DNA of 64,000 bases from Pseudomonas putida (lineage in GTDB: Bacteria; Pseudomonadota; Gammaproteobacteria; Pseudomonadales; Pseudomonadaceae): assembly GCF_004357765.1 (NCBI RefSeq), contig NZ_SMTE01000002.1:248001-312000 (forward strand). The letters run 5' to 3'. The notes beneath the pieces were generated by a model. That model was not told where the DNA came from and searched no databases. It was given only the letters and a program-made list of their open reading frames with translations. Within the stretch, counting starts at the first letter, position 1; every line of letters starts with the position of its first letter. Positions 1 through 9,467 of this stretch are shown here, piece by piece. The translations under genes were made by a program, and so were the position numbers.

Positions 1-95
1 TCCATGCCGCACGCCTGGGCCCGCGCGTGCTGCGCACCGAAACCGCGCCGGTGGTGGCCCTTTCGGTGGCGCAGCAACTGTGGGGCGATTTCTAG
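1..95 (+). CDS. rsmE: RsmE-type 16S rRNA methyltransferase, C-terminal end only
   Basis: Partial gene cut by the window start. Codons from position 3 read to a TAG at 93-95 and end in GPRVLRTETA followed by a short tail ending WGDF. This is the C-terminal knot segment of the RsmE family (m3U1498 methylation of 16S rRNA), in which G-x-R-x-L-R-x-E-T-A forms part of the SAM-binding trefoil knot. A full-length RsmE-like gene lies at 30266-30973, so this genome has two members. Seen: the motif and stop. Inferred: the function of the missing part. Confidence 0.7.
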   Translation, partial: HAARLGPRVLRTETAPVVALSVAQQLWGDF

Positions 96-105
96 CCCTC
101 CAGCA

Positions 106-723
106 CTAGCGCACGTAGACCGAAACAGCGACGAAGTGCAGCAGGCTGCCGGTGATCACGAACAGGTGCCAGATGCCATGGGCGTGGCGCAGGCGGCTGT
201 CGAGGGCGAAGAAGATGATGCCGATGGTGTAGAACAAGCCGCCGGCTGCCAACCAGGCGAAGCCGGCGGCACCCAGGGTGTGCAACAGCGGCTTGACCGC
301 CACCAGCACCACCCAGCCCATCACCGCGTAGATGATGATCGACAGGATCCGCGCTTCCGAACGCGGTTTGATCTCCTGCAACATGCCGATCACCGCCAAT
401 CCCCAGACCACGCCGAACAGGCTCCAACCCCAGGGGCCGCGCAGGCTGACCAGGCAAAAAGGGGTATAGCTGCCGGCGATGAGCAGGTAGATCGACAGGT
501 GATCGAGCTTGCGCATGATCACCTTCGCCCGCCCGCGAGTGCTGTGGTAGAGCGTGGAGATGCTGTAGAGCAGCAGCAAGGTGCTGCCGTAGATGGAGAA
601 GCTGACGATCTTCCAGGGATCGCCTTGCAAGCCCGCGACGACGATCAGCCAGCTTGCCCCGATACAGGCCAGGACGGCACCGACCAGGTGGGTCCAGGCA
701 TTGAAGCGTTCACCGTAGTACAT
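106..723 (-). CDS. HlyIII/PAQR-family membrane protein
   Basis: 205 aa integral membrane protein with about seven hydrophobic segments. It starts MYYGERFNAWTHLVG and carries the family His/Ser motifs: an N-terminal NAWTH, a central LYHS followed by a basic stretch and K(L)DH, and a C-terminal HxxGIWH. This matches the hemolysin III / PAQR family, whose conserved His residues bind a metal. The length is usual for the family. The cellular role in Pseudomonas is unclear, and the word hemolysin comes from a Bacillus homologue and should not be taken literally. It converges on the rsmE fragment (stops about 10 bp apart) and is divergent from nothing obvious. Confidence 0.85.
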   Translation of the reverse strand: MYYGERFNAWTHLVGAVLACIGASWLIVVAGLQGDPWKIVSFSIYGSTLLLLYSISTLYHSTRGRAKVIMRKLDHLSIYLLIAGSYTPFCLVSLRGPWGWSLFGVVWGLAVIGMLQEIKPRSEARILSIIIYAVMGWVVLVAVKPLLHTLGAAGFAWLAAGGLFYTIGIIFFALDSRLRHAHGIWHLFVITGSLLHFVAVSVYVR

Positions 724-800
724 GCAAACACAGACCTCCTGAGATGGGCTGGGTTCCTGACATGGAGCGTGCCCGCGAAGAGGCCCGCACAGACCCCATC

Positions 801-1274
801 CTACCCAAACCCAGATTGCAGATCCGCGTCACGCACCAATCTTTCCAAGCCCACCAGATCCGGCACTCGCGCAATCTGGTCGCCCACCTGCACCGCCGCC
901 AGCTCAAGGCTGCCCAACGCCACATCCACATAGTTGAGCTGGCTGTCGAGTTTGCACGAGCGCGGGATGTCCTGCAGTAGCACGGCCAGGTAGCGCAGTC
1001 CCGTGTCGCCCAGGGCATTGAGCACGACGATACGGGCCCGCTCGCCACAAGGCGTCTCGCCACCGCATGCGGTTTCGAAACCGATCAGCGGCAGGCGCTG
1101 CTGCCGCCAGTCGATCCAGCCCAGGTGCCAGGCCGGCTGCCCTGGCTGGCATGCCAGATTGCGCTGGCCGATCAACTCGGCCACGGCGACGTTCGGCAAT
1201 ACCAGAGTGCGGTCACCCAGCGGCAGCAACAGACCGGTGAGGGTGCTGCGCTGACCGGCGATCATTTCAAGCAT
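801..1274 (-). CDS. chpC: CheW-like chemosensory protein, ChpC type
   Basis: 157 aa, starting at an ATG that overlaps the chpA stop by 8 bp, which implies translational coupling. The protein (MLEMIAGQRSTLTGLLLPLG...) has the general shape of a CheW adaptor: an N-terminal strand region on natural promoters of signalling contacts, a W-rich centre (GWIDWRQQRLPLIGFE) and a C-terminal conserved hydrophobic strand set. ChpC in P. aeruginosa is a second CheW-like protein of the Chp system, at the same place after chpA/chpB. Here chpB (CheB-type methylesterase) is absent, so the gene directly follows chpA. An upstream in-frame ATG at 1370 lies inside chpA and was rejected because the conserved fold starts at 1274. 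Confidence 0.8.
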   Translation of the reverse strand: MLEMIAGQRSTLTGLLLPLGDRTLVLPNVAVAELIGQRNLACQPGQPAWHLGWIDWRQQRLPLIGFETACGGETPCGERARIVVLNALGDTGLRYLAVLLQDIPRSCKLDSQLNYVDVALGSLELAAVQVGDQIARVPDLVGLERLVRDADLQSGFG

Positions 1275-4200
1275 GCTGCTGGCTCCAATGGGCGATGCTC
1301 TGCAACACCACCGATTCCTGGTAGGGCTTGCCGAGGTAGTCGTTGACGCCGATGGCCATGGCCCGCTCACGGTGCTTCTGGCCGGTACGCGAGGTGATCA
1401 TGATGATCGGCAGGTCCTTGAGGCGGGCATCACCACGAATGCGCGTCGCCACCTCGAAGCCGTCCATGCGCGGCATCTCGATATCCAGCAGCAGTATATC
1501 GGGGCGATGGACATCCAATTGCGCCATGGCGTCGACGCCGTCCTTGGCCGTCAGCACGCTCATGCCATGGCGCTCGAGCAGCCGGCTGGTGACCTTGCGC
1601 ACGGTCACCGAGTCATCCACCACCATCACCAACAACGGCCGCCGTGGCGCCGGCCCGAACAGCGTGCGCTGCACCCCGCTGCCACCGGGCAGGCGTGCCA
1701 GCCGGCGCTGCTGGCCACGCAACTGACCGAGCAGGTCGAGAATCAGCACCACCCGACCATCCCCCAGCAAGGTCGCGCCAGACAACCCGGCAACGGCAGC
1801 GAACTGCGGCCCCAGGCTCTTGACCACGATTTCCCGGCTCGGTGACAGGCTGTCGACCTGGATGGCGAACGACTGCTCCTGGGAATGCACCAGCAGCACC
1901 GGCAATGGCACGCGCTGGCCCAACAGGGTCGGCCTAGGCACACCCTGCACCAGCTCGCCCAGGTAACGCAGCTGGTACTCGTAACCGGCGTAGGTGTAGC
2001 GCGGCGAGTCCAGCTGGTAGCAGGCTTCGAGCTCGCCAGGCGGCACCCGCACGATGCCCTCGATGGTGTTGAGCGGGATGGCGTATTGCTCTTCGCCCAG
2101 GTGCACCATCACGGCACGGTTGATCGAAACCGTGAACGGCAGGCGAATCAGAAAGCGCGCCCCCTTGCCCTGGGCCGACTCGATGGTCATCGAGCCGCCC
2201 AGTTGCTTGACCTCCTCGTGCACCACGTCCATGCCCAGACCACGACCGGAGATCTGGGTGATCTTCTCCGCGGTGGAGAAGCCTGGGCGCAGGATGAACT
2301 GAAGGATCTCGTGGTCACTCAGCTGCGCCGCCGGATCCAGCAGGCCACGCTTGATCGCCTTGCGGCGCACGGCCTCCAGCGGCACGCCGGCGCCATCGTC
2401 GATCATCTCGATGACGATGTCGGCGCCCTCGTGCAGCAGGTTCAAGTGGATGGTGCCCTGCTCCGGCTTGCCCGCCGCCAAGCGCGCCTGTCGCGACTCC
2501 AGGCCATGGTCGACGGCATTGCGCAGCATGTGTTCGAGGGGCGCGACCATGCGTTCGAGCACGCTGCGGTCCAGCTCGCCCTCGGCGTTGCCGACCACCA
2601 GTTCGACCTGCTTGCCCAGCTCGCTGGCCACCTGCCGCACCACCCGCTGCAGGCGCGGCACCAGGCGCTCGAACGGCACCATCAAGGTGGCGGTCAGGCC
2701 CTCCTGCAACTGGCTGTTGACCCGCGCCTGCTGCTGCAACAGGCCTTGTGTTTCCTGAGCGCGCTGGGCCAGGGTTTCCTTCAGTTCGATAAGGTCAGAC
2801 GCCGACTCGAACAGTGCCCGCGACAATTGCTGCAACTGCGAATGGCGATCCATCTCCAACGGGTCGAAGTCTTCGTAGGCATCGCTTTCGAAGGGCTGAC
2901 GGCTGGTGATGCGGCCTTGGGTCTCGATGTCCAGGCGCAGCAGCTGGTCGCGCATGCGCTCGAGGGTGGTATCCATTTCGCTGAGGGCGAACTGCGCATC
3001 GTTGACCTGCTGCTCGATGCGCCCGCGAATCACCGAGTGCTCACCAGCCAGGTTGCCCAGATCGTCGAGCAACTCGGCATCGACCTTGACCATGTCACCG
3101 GCCGCGCGCTCGGGCGATGTCGTCGGGGCTTCGGCAGGTGCCGCCTCGGTCGGTGCCTGGGCCGCCACGCTGTCGGCCAGGGCGGCGCTGCTGAAGTTGC
3201 GGATGTAGTCGATCAGCGCCGTGGCAGCGTGTAACGGCTGCCCCAGGCGCACGGCATCGAGCATGTGCGCCAGGCGGTCATGGCAGTTCTGCAGCAACGA
3301 GAACAGCGCCGGAGTCGGCGGCAGGCGACCCGCCGCCAGCAGCTCGTAGAGAAACTCCAGTTCGTGGGCAAGATCGCCAATGGCGCTGATCTCGACCATG
3401 CGCGCCACGCCTTTGAGGGTGTGCAGGTCGCGCATGAGGTTCTCTACCTCGGCGCCATTGCGTGGGTCGGCCTGCCAACGCGCCAGCGCACTCGCGGCGC
3501 TCTCCACGATGTCGGCGCTCTCTTCCAGGAAGACATCCATCAACGCCTTGTCACCTGGACTCTGCGGGTCCTCGTCAATGACTTGGGCAACGCCATCGAT
3601 GGGGTCGAGCGAAGTCACGCCAGTCGCACCGACCACGCCCATCGCATCTGGCGCCAACCCCTCGTCGAGCAGCCCGCGCAGGGCCTCTACAGTGGCCCTG
3701 CGCACCGTCGGCTCCTGACCGGCAGCCAGCTCGTCGAGCATGTCGATCAGTGTCTCGTGCGCTTGCTGGGCCTGGGCGAAGAACCGAGCGTCGGCGGCCA
3801 GGCTGCCCTCTTCCACCGCGCCATAGAGGTCGAGCAACGCTTCGCAGACTTCATCCATCGCCCACAGATCGGCCAGGTGAGCCGCATGCCCCAAGGTCGT
3901 CAACTGCTCCAGCAGCGGCTCCAGTGCCTGGCGTTGGCCGGGTTGCTCCTGCCAATCGGACAACAGTGATTCGGCATCGAGAAGGATGTCCATGGCCTGG
4001 CCAAGGAATCGTGCCGTCTGCTGCGGGTCGCGACGGCGCTTCTCGGTACGGGTTTCGGTAGACGTACCGAAGTGCGCCTCCAGGGCCCGGTCGACCTGCT
4101 CGATCAACTCGGCGGCCCCAGGAATCGGCGCCAACGGTGTGACGTGCAGTTGCTCCAGGCCAGCCTGGAACAGATCGAGCGCCACCGCCAAGTACTTGAG

Positions 4201-5775
4201 CTCGCCCTGGTGCAATGTCACCTGGTGGCTGCGATATTCCCGCACCAAGCGGTCGAAGGCGGCCGCCAACTCGGCGATCGGCAAAACCCCAGCCATGCCG
4301 GCGCTGCCCTTGAGCGTGTGCAAGGCACGCTGCAGGCTATCGTCGACCGCGGCATCGTCGCCGCTGGCCTGGGCGAGGAACGCCTCGACACTGGCCAGGT
4401 GACCCAGCGCCTCATGGCGGAAAATGTCCAGCAACTGCCGGTCCAACCCATCGATCGAGGCGCTCGGCTCTGGCGCATCCGGCGTGGCGATCTTGCCCGC
4501 TGCCGGCAAGGCGATCGAGCTGTCGACCAGACACGGCACGCCCAGGGCCGCCAGGCTGACACGAGCCCGCTCGACGAACGGCTGGCCATCGGCCAGGGGG
4601 TCGGCGACGCGCCACTGCAGGTAGCACTCACCGGCACTGAGGGCCTCGGCCAAGTGGGTCAACTCGTCGTCCGGCGGCTCCTCCTCGAGGTGCTGCAACC
4701 AGCCCTGCACGTAGGACGCGCAGCCGCCAAACAGCTCCGCTGCAGCCGGCAGCATCAACATCGTCAGGGCTCCACGCACCTGCTGCAACAAACCCGGTAG
4801 CGCCAGCAGGCGCTCGCGCGGCCAGCCGGACTCCAGGCAATCGCCGATCAACTCCTTGGCCTGATGCAGCACGGCCAGCGCTTCTTCCAGCACCACCTGG
4901 CGGATCTCGACCAAATCCGAGCCCGGCAGGTTGCCTTGGCCACTCTGCTCCATCTGGCCGACCATGCCGTTGAGGGTGGCTTCGACGTAGAGCAGCGCCC
5001 CCGCCACGTCCATCAGCACCGCATCGCCGGGCTCGCGTTCGGTTTGGGCCAGCGCCTGCAAGGCCAACACCTGGTCGATGATCACCCGCCGCGGTTGCTG
5101 GAAGCCCAGTACCGCCAGGGTATCGGCAACGTGGCGCAGCGGTGCCAGCAGTTGCTCCAGGTGCGCGGGTTGCTGGTCGAGGCGCTCCTTGATGCGCATC
5201 AGATCGTCGCACAACGCCACCACCACCGAGCGCAACGCATCACGCCCGGGTCCGGCCTGCAGTTGTTCACGCCAGGCACCCAGCGACAGGTCGAGGTCGG
5301 CCAGGTCATCCTCGCCAGCCAGGCGTTGCGCGGCCTCGCCGACCAGACTGCCCTGGGCCATCGGCTCGACGCCGCGGCAGGACCTGAGCTGGTTGATCAA
5401 CGGCAGCATCACCAGAGGCAGGTCGTGGCGCGCCCCACGCAGTCGCTGCAGATAGGCCGGCAGTTGCTCCAGGCCTCGAAACAATGCCCCCAGGCAATCG
5501 CCACGCGGGCTGACCTGGCCATCTGCTAGCGCCCGGGCGAGCTGCTCCAGTTCGTCGGCCAGGCGCGCGGCCCCCTGCAGCTCGAGCATCCGCAGGCAAC
5601 CCTGCACCTGATGCAGATTGTCCACCACGAAAGCCAGCATGGACAGATCGCCGGTATCAGCGGCAAAGCGTTCCAAGGCCTGGCGGGCCTGCCCCAGGCA
5701 GTCGAGGAGGGCATCCTTGGTCCAGGCCAGGGCGACCGTTTCGTGGCGCTCGAGGCTTACAGCGGCGACAGCCAT
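1267..5775 (-). CDS. chpA: ChpA, hybrid chemosensory histidine kinase of the Pil-Chp system
   Basis: 1502 aa CheA-type kinase. Domains seen: an N-terminal helical FimL-like part (about 1-430); two Hpt domains with HTLKG phosphoacceptor motifs (His486 and His785); a dimerisation helix pair (about 895-1010); a HATPase with N box HMLRNAVDHG (1082-1091) and G boxes DDGAG (1126-1130) and GRGLGMDVV (1177-1185); a CheW-like domain (about 1213-1355); and a C-terminal receiver with DD at 1387-1388, phosphoacceptor Asp1431 and Lys1483. In P. aeruginosa ChpA (about 2470 aa) there are eight phosphotransfer-type domains, so this version is much more compact. Its known role is to receive PilJ signals and phosphorylate PilG/PilH, controlling type IV pili and cAMP. 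It follows pilJ by 10 bp. Confidence 0.95.
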   Translation of the reverse strand: MAVAAVSLERHETVALAWTKDALLDCLGQARQALERFAADTGDLSMLAFVVDNLHQVQGCLRMLELQGAARLADELEQLARALADGQVSPRGDCLGALFRGLEQLPAYLQRLRGARHDLPLVMLPLINQLRSCRGVEPMAQGSLVGEAAQRLAGEDDLADLDLSLGAWREQLQAGPGRDALRSVVVALCDDLMRIKERLDQQPAHLEQLLAPLRHVADTLAVLGFQQPRRVIIDQVLALQALAQTEREPGDAVLMDVAGALLYVEATLNGMVGQMEQSGQGNLPGSDLVEIRQVVLEEALAVLHQAKELIGDCLESGWPRERLLALPGLLQQVRGALTMLMLPAAAELFGGCASYVQGWLQHLEEEPPDDELTHLAEALSAGECYLQWRVADPLADGQPFVERARVSLAALGVPCLVDSSIALPAAGKIATPDAPEPSASIDGLDRQLLDIFRHEALGHLASVEAFLAQASGDDAAVDDSLQRALHTLKGSAGMAGVLPIAELAAAFDRLVREYRSHQVTLHQGELKYLAVALDLFQAGLEQLHVTPLAPIPGAAELIEQVDRALEAHFGTSTETRTEKRRRDPQQTARFLGQAMDILLDAESLLSDWQEQPGQRQALEPLLEQLTTLGHAAHLADLWAMDEVCEALLDLYGAVEEGSLAADARFFAQAQQAHETLIDMLDELAAGQEPTVRRATVEALRGLLDEGLAPDAMGVVGATGVTSLDPIDGVAQVIDEDPQSPGDKALMDVFLEESADIVESAASALARWQADPRNGAEVENLMRDLHTLKGVARMVEISAIGDLAHELEFLYELLAAGRLPPTPALFSLLQNCHDRLAHMLDAVRLGQPLHAATALIDYIRNFSSAALADSVAAQAPTEAAPAEAPTTSPERAAGDMVKVDAELLDDLGNLAGEHSVIRGRIEQQVNDAQFALSEMDTTLERMRDQLLRLDIETQGRITSRQPFESDAYEDFDPLEMDRHSQLQQLSRALFESASDLIELKETLAQRAQETQGLLQQQARVNSQLQEGLTATLMVPFERLVPRLQRVVRQVASELGKQVELVVGNAEGELDRSVLERMVAPLEHMLRNAVDHGLESRQARLAAGKPEQGTIHLNLLHEGADIVIEMIDDGAGVPLEAVRRKAIKRGLLDPAAQLSDHEILQFILRPGFSTAEKITQISGRGLGMDVVHEEVKQLGGSMTIESAQGKGARFLIRLPFTVSINRAVMVHLGEEQYAIPLNTIEGIVRVPPGELEACYQLDSPRYTYAGYEYQLRYLGELVQGVPRPTLLGQRVPLPVLLVHSQEQSFAIQVDSLSPSREIVVKSLGPQFAAVAGLSGATLLGDGRVVLILDLLGQLRGQQRRLARLPGGSGVQRTLFGPAPRRPLLVMVVDDSVTVRKVTSRLLERHGMSVLTAKDGVDAMAQLDVHRPDILLLDIEMPRMDGFEVATRIRGDARLKDLPIIMITSRTGQKHRERAMAIGVNDYLGKPYQESVVLQSIAHWSQQHA

Positions 5776-5785
5776 GGGCGACTCC

Positions 5786-7849
5786 TCAACGGGGCTCGGG
5801 CGGCGGGGGCAAGGTGAAACCGGACACCGAACGGCGCATCTCGCTGGCCATGCGTGCCAGGTGGCGGATGCTGTCGGCAGTGGCGCCAGAGCCGGCCGAG
5901 GTCTGCGCAGTGATTTGCTGGATCACCGCCATGGTGTGGGAAATCTGCCCGGCCGAGGAAGTCTGCAATTGCGCGGCGTCGGAAATGCTGTGGATCAGCT
6001 CCGCCAGGTTCTGCGACACGCCCTCGATCTCGGCCAAGGCCACCCCGGCGTCCTGGGCCAACCGCGCGCCACGCACCACCTCGGCGGTGGTCTGCTCCAT
6101 GGAGATCACCGCCTCGTTGGTGTCGGCCTGAATGGTGCGCACCAGCGCCTCGATCTGCCGCGTGGCCGAGGACGAACGCTCGGCCAGGCGCTGCACCTCG
6201 TCGGCGACCACGGCAAAACCGCGCCCGGCTTCGCCGGCCAGGGAGGCCTGGATTGCCGCGTTGAGGGCGAGGATGTTGGTCTGATCGGCGATATCGTCGA
6301 TCAGGCTGACGATATCGCCGATCTCCTGGGAGGATTCACCCAGGCGCTTGATGCGCTTGGCCGTGTCCTGGATCTGTTCGCGGATGTTGTCCATGCCGTT
6401 GATGGTGTTGTGCACCACCTCGTTACCCTTGTTGGCGATGGCCACCGAGCGCTCGGCGACCTTGGCCGACTCGTAGGCGTGCGCCGAGACCCGGTCGATC
6501 GACTCGACCATGTCGCCCACCGCCTCGGAGGCTTCGCTGATCTGCTCGGCCTGGTGCTCGGACGCCTTGGCCAACTGGCGGGCGGTGTTCTGCGTATCCT
6601 GCACGGCGGCGGCGACCTGCACGGCACTGTGGTTGATGGTGGCGACCAGATCGCGCAACTGGTCGACCGAGTAGTTGATCGAGTCGGCGATGGCGCCGGT
6701 GAAGTCCTCGGTCACCGACACCGTCACCGTCAGGTCGCCATCGGCCAGTTCTTCGATTTCGTCGAGCAGGCGCATGATCGCTTGCTGATTGCGTTCGTTC
6801 TTCTCGGCGGTTTCGCGCAGTTGGCGATGGGTGGCGCGCACCATCACCAAGCCGATGAGGATGATCGAGGCCAGGGCCAGCAGACCCAGGGCATAGCCGC
6901 CGACGGTGTCGAGAGTGCGCCCACCGGCCAGGTTCTCGAAGCCGTTGGCCAGGTGCGAGGCCTCGTCGAGCAGGGTTTGCGACAGGCTGAAGATGTTGCC
7001 GGCCGCCTCACGCACGCGGAACAGTTCCGGCGAGGTCTCGAGGATCTCGTCCACCGAGCCTGCGACGAACTGGAACAACTCGGCGATCTCGCTCAGACGC
7101 GCCCGCGCATCGGCATCCGCCACCCGGCTCACCTGGATGGCCGCATTGCCGTTGAGCATGCCATCGAGCACCTGACCGAAGCGGCTGGCGTCACGCCCGA
7201 AGGCATCGGCAGCCTGGGCGGCGCTGTCATCGCCTGCGAGCACGGTGTTGACCGAGCCGAGAATACGCTCGGCCAGCAGCAACTGACGCTGGGCGACCGC
7301 CACCTGGCTGGCAGGAGCACCGCTCTGCAAGAGGATCTCCACCACCTTTTCGTACTCGACCTGCAACTGCGGCACCGTCTCGGCCAGGGTCGCGGCCACC
7401 TGGTGCAGTGACAGCACGGTCTGTTCGCTGGCGAGAATGGTGTCGGTGTTCTTGCGCAGGTTCTCCCAGTCACGGCCCACCGCTTCCATCTCATCACGAA
7501 CCGCAGGCGGCGCCGCCGGCAGGCCCGTGGACTTGTCGCCTTCGCGCAGATAGCCCCAGCGCCGCTCGAAATCGTTGCGCGCATCGGACAGCAAGCGGAA
7601 CGCCAGAGACTTGCCGGCCGCCGCCTCGGTGGCGTTCTTGGCGATGCGTTGGGACAACACCCGTAGTTCGCCGGCATGGCCGATGTACTGCTTGTCGTGA
7701 TTGGACTGGGTGTTGAGATAGGCGAAGTTGGCGAACAGCAGGATGATCGACAGGATCAGGATCACGAACAATACGGTGATCTGCGCGATGCTGCGTGTGC
7801 GCGGGGTCATGCCTGAGGGCGCGACGACGGTGGGGGCCGGCTTGTTCAC
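5786..7849 (-). CDS. pilJ: PilJ, methyl-accepting sensor of the Pil-Chp system
   Basis: 687 aa from a GTG start. There is one N-terminal membrane segment (about 23-45), then a long periplasmic region opening with [20 protein letters not shown], which is highly characteristic of PilJ, a second membrane segment (about 320-340), HAMP, and a cytoplasmic signalling hairpin with [20 protein letters not shown]. The hairpin tip departs from the usual classical MCP E-A-A-R pattern (IQAS instead of IEAAR), as in other PilJ proteins. The length agrees with P. aeruginosa PilJ (about 682 aa). Its role is surface or pilus-retraction sensing through PilI and ChpA. No pilK methyltransferase follows. An internal ATG at codon 14 is an alternative start. 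Confidence 0.95.
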   Translation of the reverse strand: MNKPAPTVVAPSGMTPRTRSIAQITVLFVILILSIILLFANFAYLNTQSNHDKQYIGHAGELRVLSQRIAKNATEAAAGKSLAFRLLSDARNDFERRWGYLREGDKSTGLPAAPPAVRDEMEAVGRDWENLRKNTDTILASEQTVLSLHQVAATLAETVPQLQVEYEKVVEILLQSGAPASQVAVAQRQLLLAERILGSVNTVLAGDDSAAQAADAFGRDASRFGQVLDGMLNGNAAIQVSRVADADARARLSEIAELFQFVAGSVDEILETSPELFRVREAAGNIFSLSQTLLDEASHLANGFENLAGGRTLDTVGGYALGLLALASIILIGLVMVRATHRQLRETAEKNERNQQAIMRLLDEIEELADGDLTVTVSVTEDFTGAIADSINYSVDQLRDLVATINHSAVQVAAAVQDTQNTARQLAKASEHQAEQISEASEAVGDMVESIDRVSAHAYESAKVAERSVAIANKGNEVVHNTINGMDNIREQIQDTAKRIKRLGESSQEIGDIVSLIDDIADQTNILALNAAIQASLAGEAGRGFAVVADEVQRLAERSSSATRQIEALVRTIQADTNEAVISMEQTTAEVVRGARLAQDAGVALAEIEGVSQNLAELIHSISDAAQLQTSSAGQISHTMAVIQQITAQTSAGSGATADSIRHLARMASEMRRSVSGFTLPPPPEPR

Positions 7850-7860
7850 GTTGGTAGGTC

Positions 7861-8415
7861 CTATAGCGCCACGTCGAGAAAGCCCGGGGCCTGGGCCAGG
7901 GCGAAGGGGCTGAAGATCGCCCAGTTGCGCTCGCGGGCGAAGTGGCCCTGGACGAAGCGTGCGGCAGCCCGCAGCAGTGGCTGCGGGGGCGATAACTCAA
8001 GGCTGCTGAGGGCGAAGTGCTGCAGACCCAGTACCTCGTCGACCAGCAGGCCGACGAACAAATCTTCGTGATCCAGTACCAACACCCGCCGCTGCTTGCC
8101 CGGCGCCGCCGGACCAAGGCCGAAGAAACTGCTCAGGTCCATCACCGGCAGCAACCGCCCACGCAAGTTGGCTACCCCGCAGACCCAGGGCTGCACGCCT
8201 GGCACCCGACTGCTGCGCGGCTCGCGCAGGACCTCGGCGACCTCGCCCATGGGCGCGACGAACCACTGTCCGGCGACACGAAAACCAATGCCGCTCCAGC
8301 TCTGCATCCGAGTGTCCTGGGGCGGCTGGTCGGCCACCAGCAGGCGACAACGCCGATCGATGTCCAGCAACAGCTCGAAGGCGGTCAGCGACGCGCCTTG
8401 GGGGCGGGTGGTCAA
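7861..8415 (-). CDS. pilI: PilI, CheW-type adaptor
   Basis: 184 aa CheW-domain protein coupling PilJ to ChpA. The core [20 protein letters not shown] and [14 protein letters not shown] are the typical first CheW strand pair and the conserved N-L-R-G turn. No ATG or GTG lies between the end of pilH and the conserved sequence. The only good start is a TTG (complement of 8413-8415) that overlaps the pilH TGA (TTGA), so translation is probably coupled. The usual PilI length (about 178 aa) agrees. An open frame continues upstream through pilH but has no coding character there. Confidence 0.88.
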   Translation of the reverse strand: MTTRPQGASLTAFELLLDIDRRCRLLVADQPPQDTRMQSWSGIGFRVAGQWFVAPMGEVAEVLREPRSSRVPGVQPWVCGVANLRGRLLPVMDLSSFFGLGPAAPGKQRRVLVLDHEDLFVGLLVDEVLGLQHFALSSLELSPPQPLLRAAARFVQGHFARERNWAIFSPFALAQAPGFLDVAL

Positions 8416-8777
8416 GCGCCCAGCACCTCTTTGAGCTTGGCGATCAGCGCATCCTCTTCCACCGGTTTGGTCAAGAACACCCGGGCGCCCTGGCGCGTGG
8501 CCCAGATGCGATCGGTTTCCTGGTCCTTGGTGGTGACCACGATCACCGGTATGGCGCTGGTTTCCGGATCCTTGCTCAATTGGCGGGTGGCCTGGAAACC
8601 GTTCATGCCAGGCATGACGATGTCCATGAGCACCGCATCGGGTTTCTCCTGGCGGGCCAAGGCCACGCCGTCGGCACCGTTGTTGGCCTTGAACACTTGG
8701 TGGCCGTGCTTTTCCAGCCATGCGGTCAGTCGGTACATCTCTGTCGGCGAGTCGTCGACAATCAGAATTCGGGCCAT
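8412..8777 (-). CDS. pilH: PilH, single-domain response regulator
   Basis: 121 aa CheY-like receiver with no output domain. It shows the acidic pair DD (residues 8-9), the phosphoacceptor in VLMDIVMPGMNG (Asp about 52), a switch Thr in VVTTKD and the Lys in LTKPVEE. In P. aeruginosa PilH is one of the two receivers of the Pil-Chp system and is linked to pilus retraction or to acting as a phosphate sink. It sits between pilG (47 bp upstream) and pilI (overlapping stop/start), as in other pseudomonads. Confidence 0.93.
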   Translation of the reverse strand: MARILIVDDSPTEMYRLTAWLEKHGHQVFKANNGADGVALARQEKPDAVLMDIVMPGMNGFQATRQLSKDPETSAIPVIVVTTKDQETDRIWATRQGARVFLTKPVEEDALIAKLKEVLGA

Positions 8778-8824
8778 GCTGTTTCCCCATCAGGCAAAAA
8801 GTGGCCGCGCCAGGGCGGGCGCGG

Positions 8825-9226
8825 TCAGGGTGCGTGTTGTTCGTGAGCGACGAAACCGGGTACGTGGGCCCTGATCGCATCGAGCAGCTCTTCCTTGCCG
8901 AAAGGCTTGGTCAGGAACCGGTCGGCGCCGACCACCCGGCCACGGGCCTTGTCGAACAGGCCATCGCGTGAGGACAGGAGAATCACCGGGATATCCTTGA
9001 AGGTACTGTTGTGCTTGATCACGGCGCAGGTCTGATACCCATCCAGGCGTGGCATCAGCACATCGACGAAGATGATCCGAGGCTGGTGGTCGACGATCTT
9101 GGCCAGGGCATCGAAACCATCGCTGGCGGTGATCACTTCGCAGCCCGCTTCGCCGAGCAACATCTGCGCGGTGCGGCGGATCGTGCGGGAATCATCGATC
9201 ACCATCACCTTCAGGGGTTGTTCCAT
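8825..9226 (-). CDS. pilG: PilG, single-domain response regulator
   Basis: 133 aa CheY-like receiver: DD in MVIDDSRTIR, the phosphoacceptor Asp in IIFVDVLMPRLDG, a Ser switch in LLSSRDG and Lys in LTKPFGK. This is the first gene of the pilGHIJ-chpA operon. PilG is the receiver associated with pilus extension and CyaB/cAMP signalling in P. aeruginosa. The start is an ATG with AGGCCTCT-type upstream sequence. The operon promoter should lie in the 241-bp divergent gap shared with gshB, which also contains a palindromic repeat copy. Confidence 0.94.
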   Translation of the reverse strand: MEQPLKVMVIDDSRTIRRTAQMLLGEAGCEVITASDGFDALAKIVDHQPRIIFVDVLMPRLDGYQTCAVIKHNSTFKDIPVILLSSRDGLFDKARGRVVGADRFLTKPFGKEELLDAIRAHVPGFVAHEQHAP

Positions 9227-9248
9227 AGAGGCCTACCAGTGGATATAA

Positions 9249-9340
9249 GCGGCAAGGTGCAAGCGACAATCTGCAAGAAAAAGCACACCGGGCTTGGCTG
9301 GCCCTTGTCTCGAGGCTTGCGGTTGAGAGCCTGCAGCTGC
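9249..9340. repeat. Diverged copy of the AAGCTGCAAG-type palindromic repeat
   Basis: In the pilG/gshB divergent gap the left part reads GCGGCAAGGTGCAAGCGACA, then CTGCAAGAAAAAGC. The right part has GGCTTGCGG and CCTGCAGCTGCA. The same element occurs, better kept, at 15396-15489, 17497-17613 and 34424-34504. The arms here are degraded, so the boundaries are approximate. Confidence 0.5.
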
Positions 9341-9467
9341 ATTTTTAGCACACTCCGAGGGGCCATTCCATCTGCCGCGCCCCTTGACCCGAGGCGTCCA
9401 CGGCGCCACCCTGAGCCACTTTTCTTTCGATCGATCGCGGCCGTGCGCCGCCAAGAGGAACCACCCC

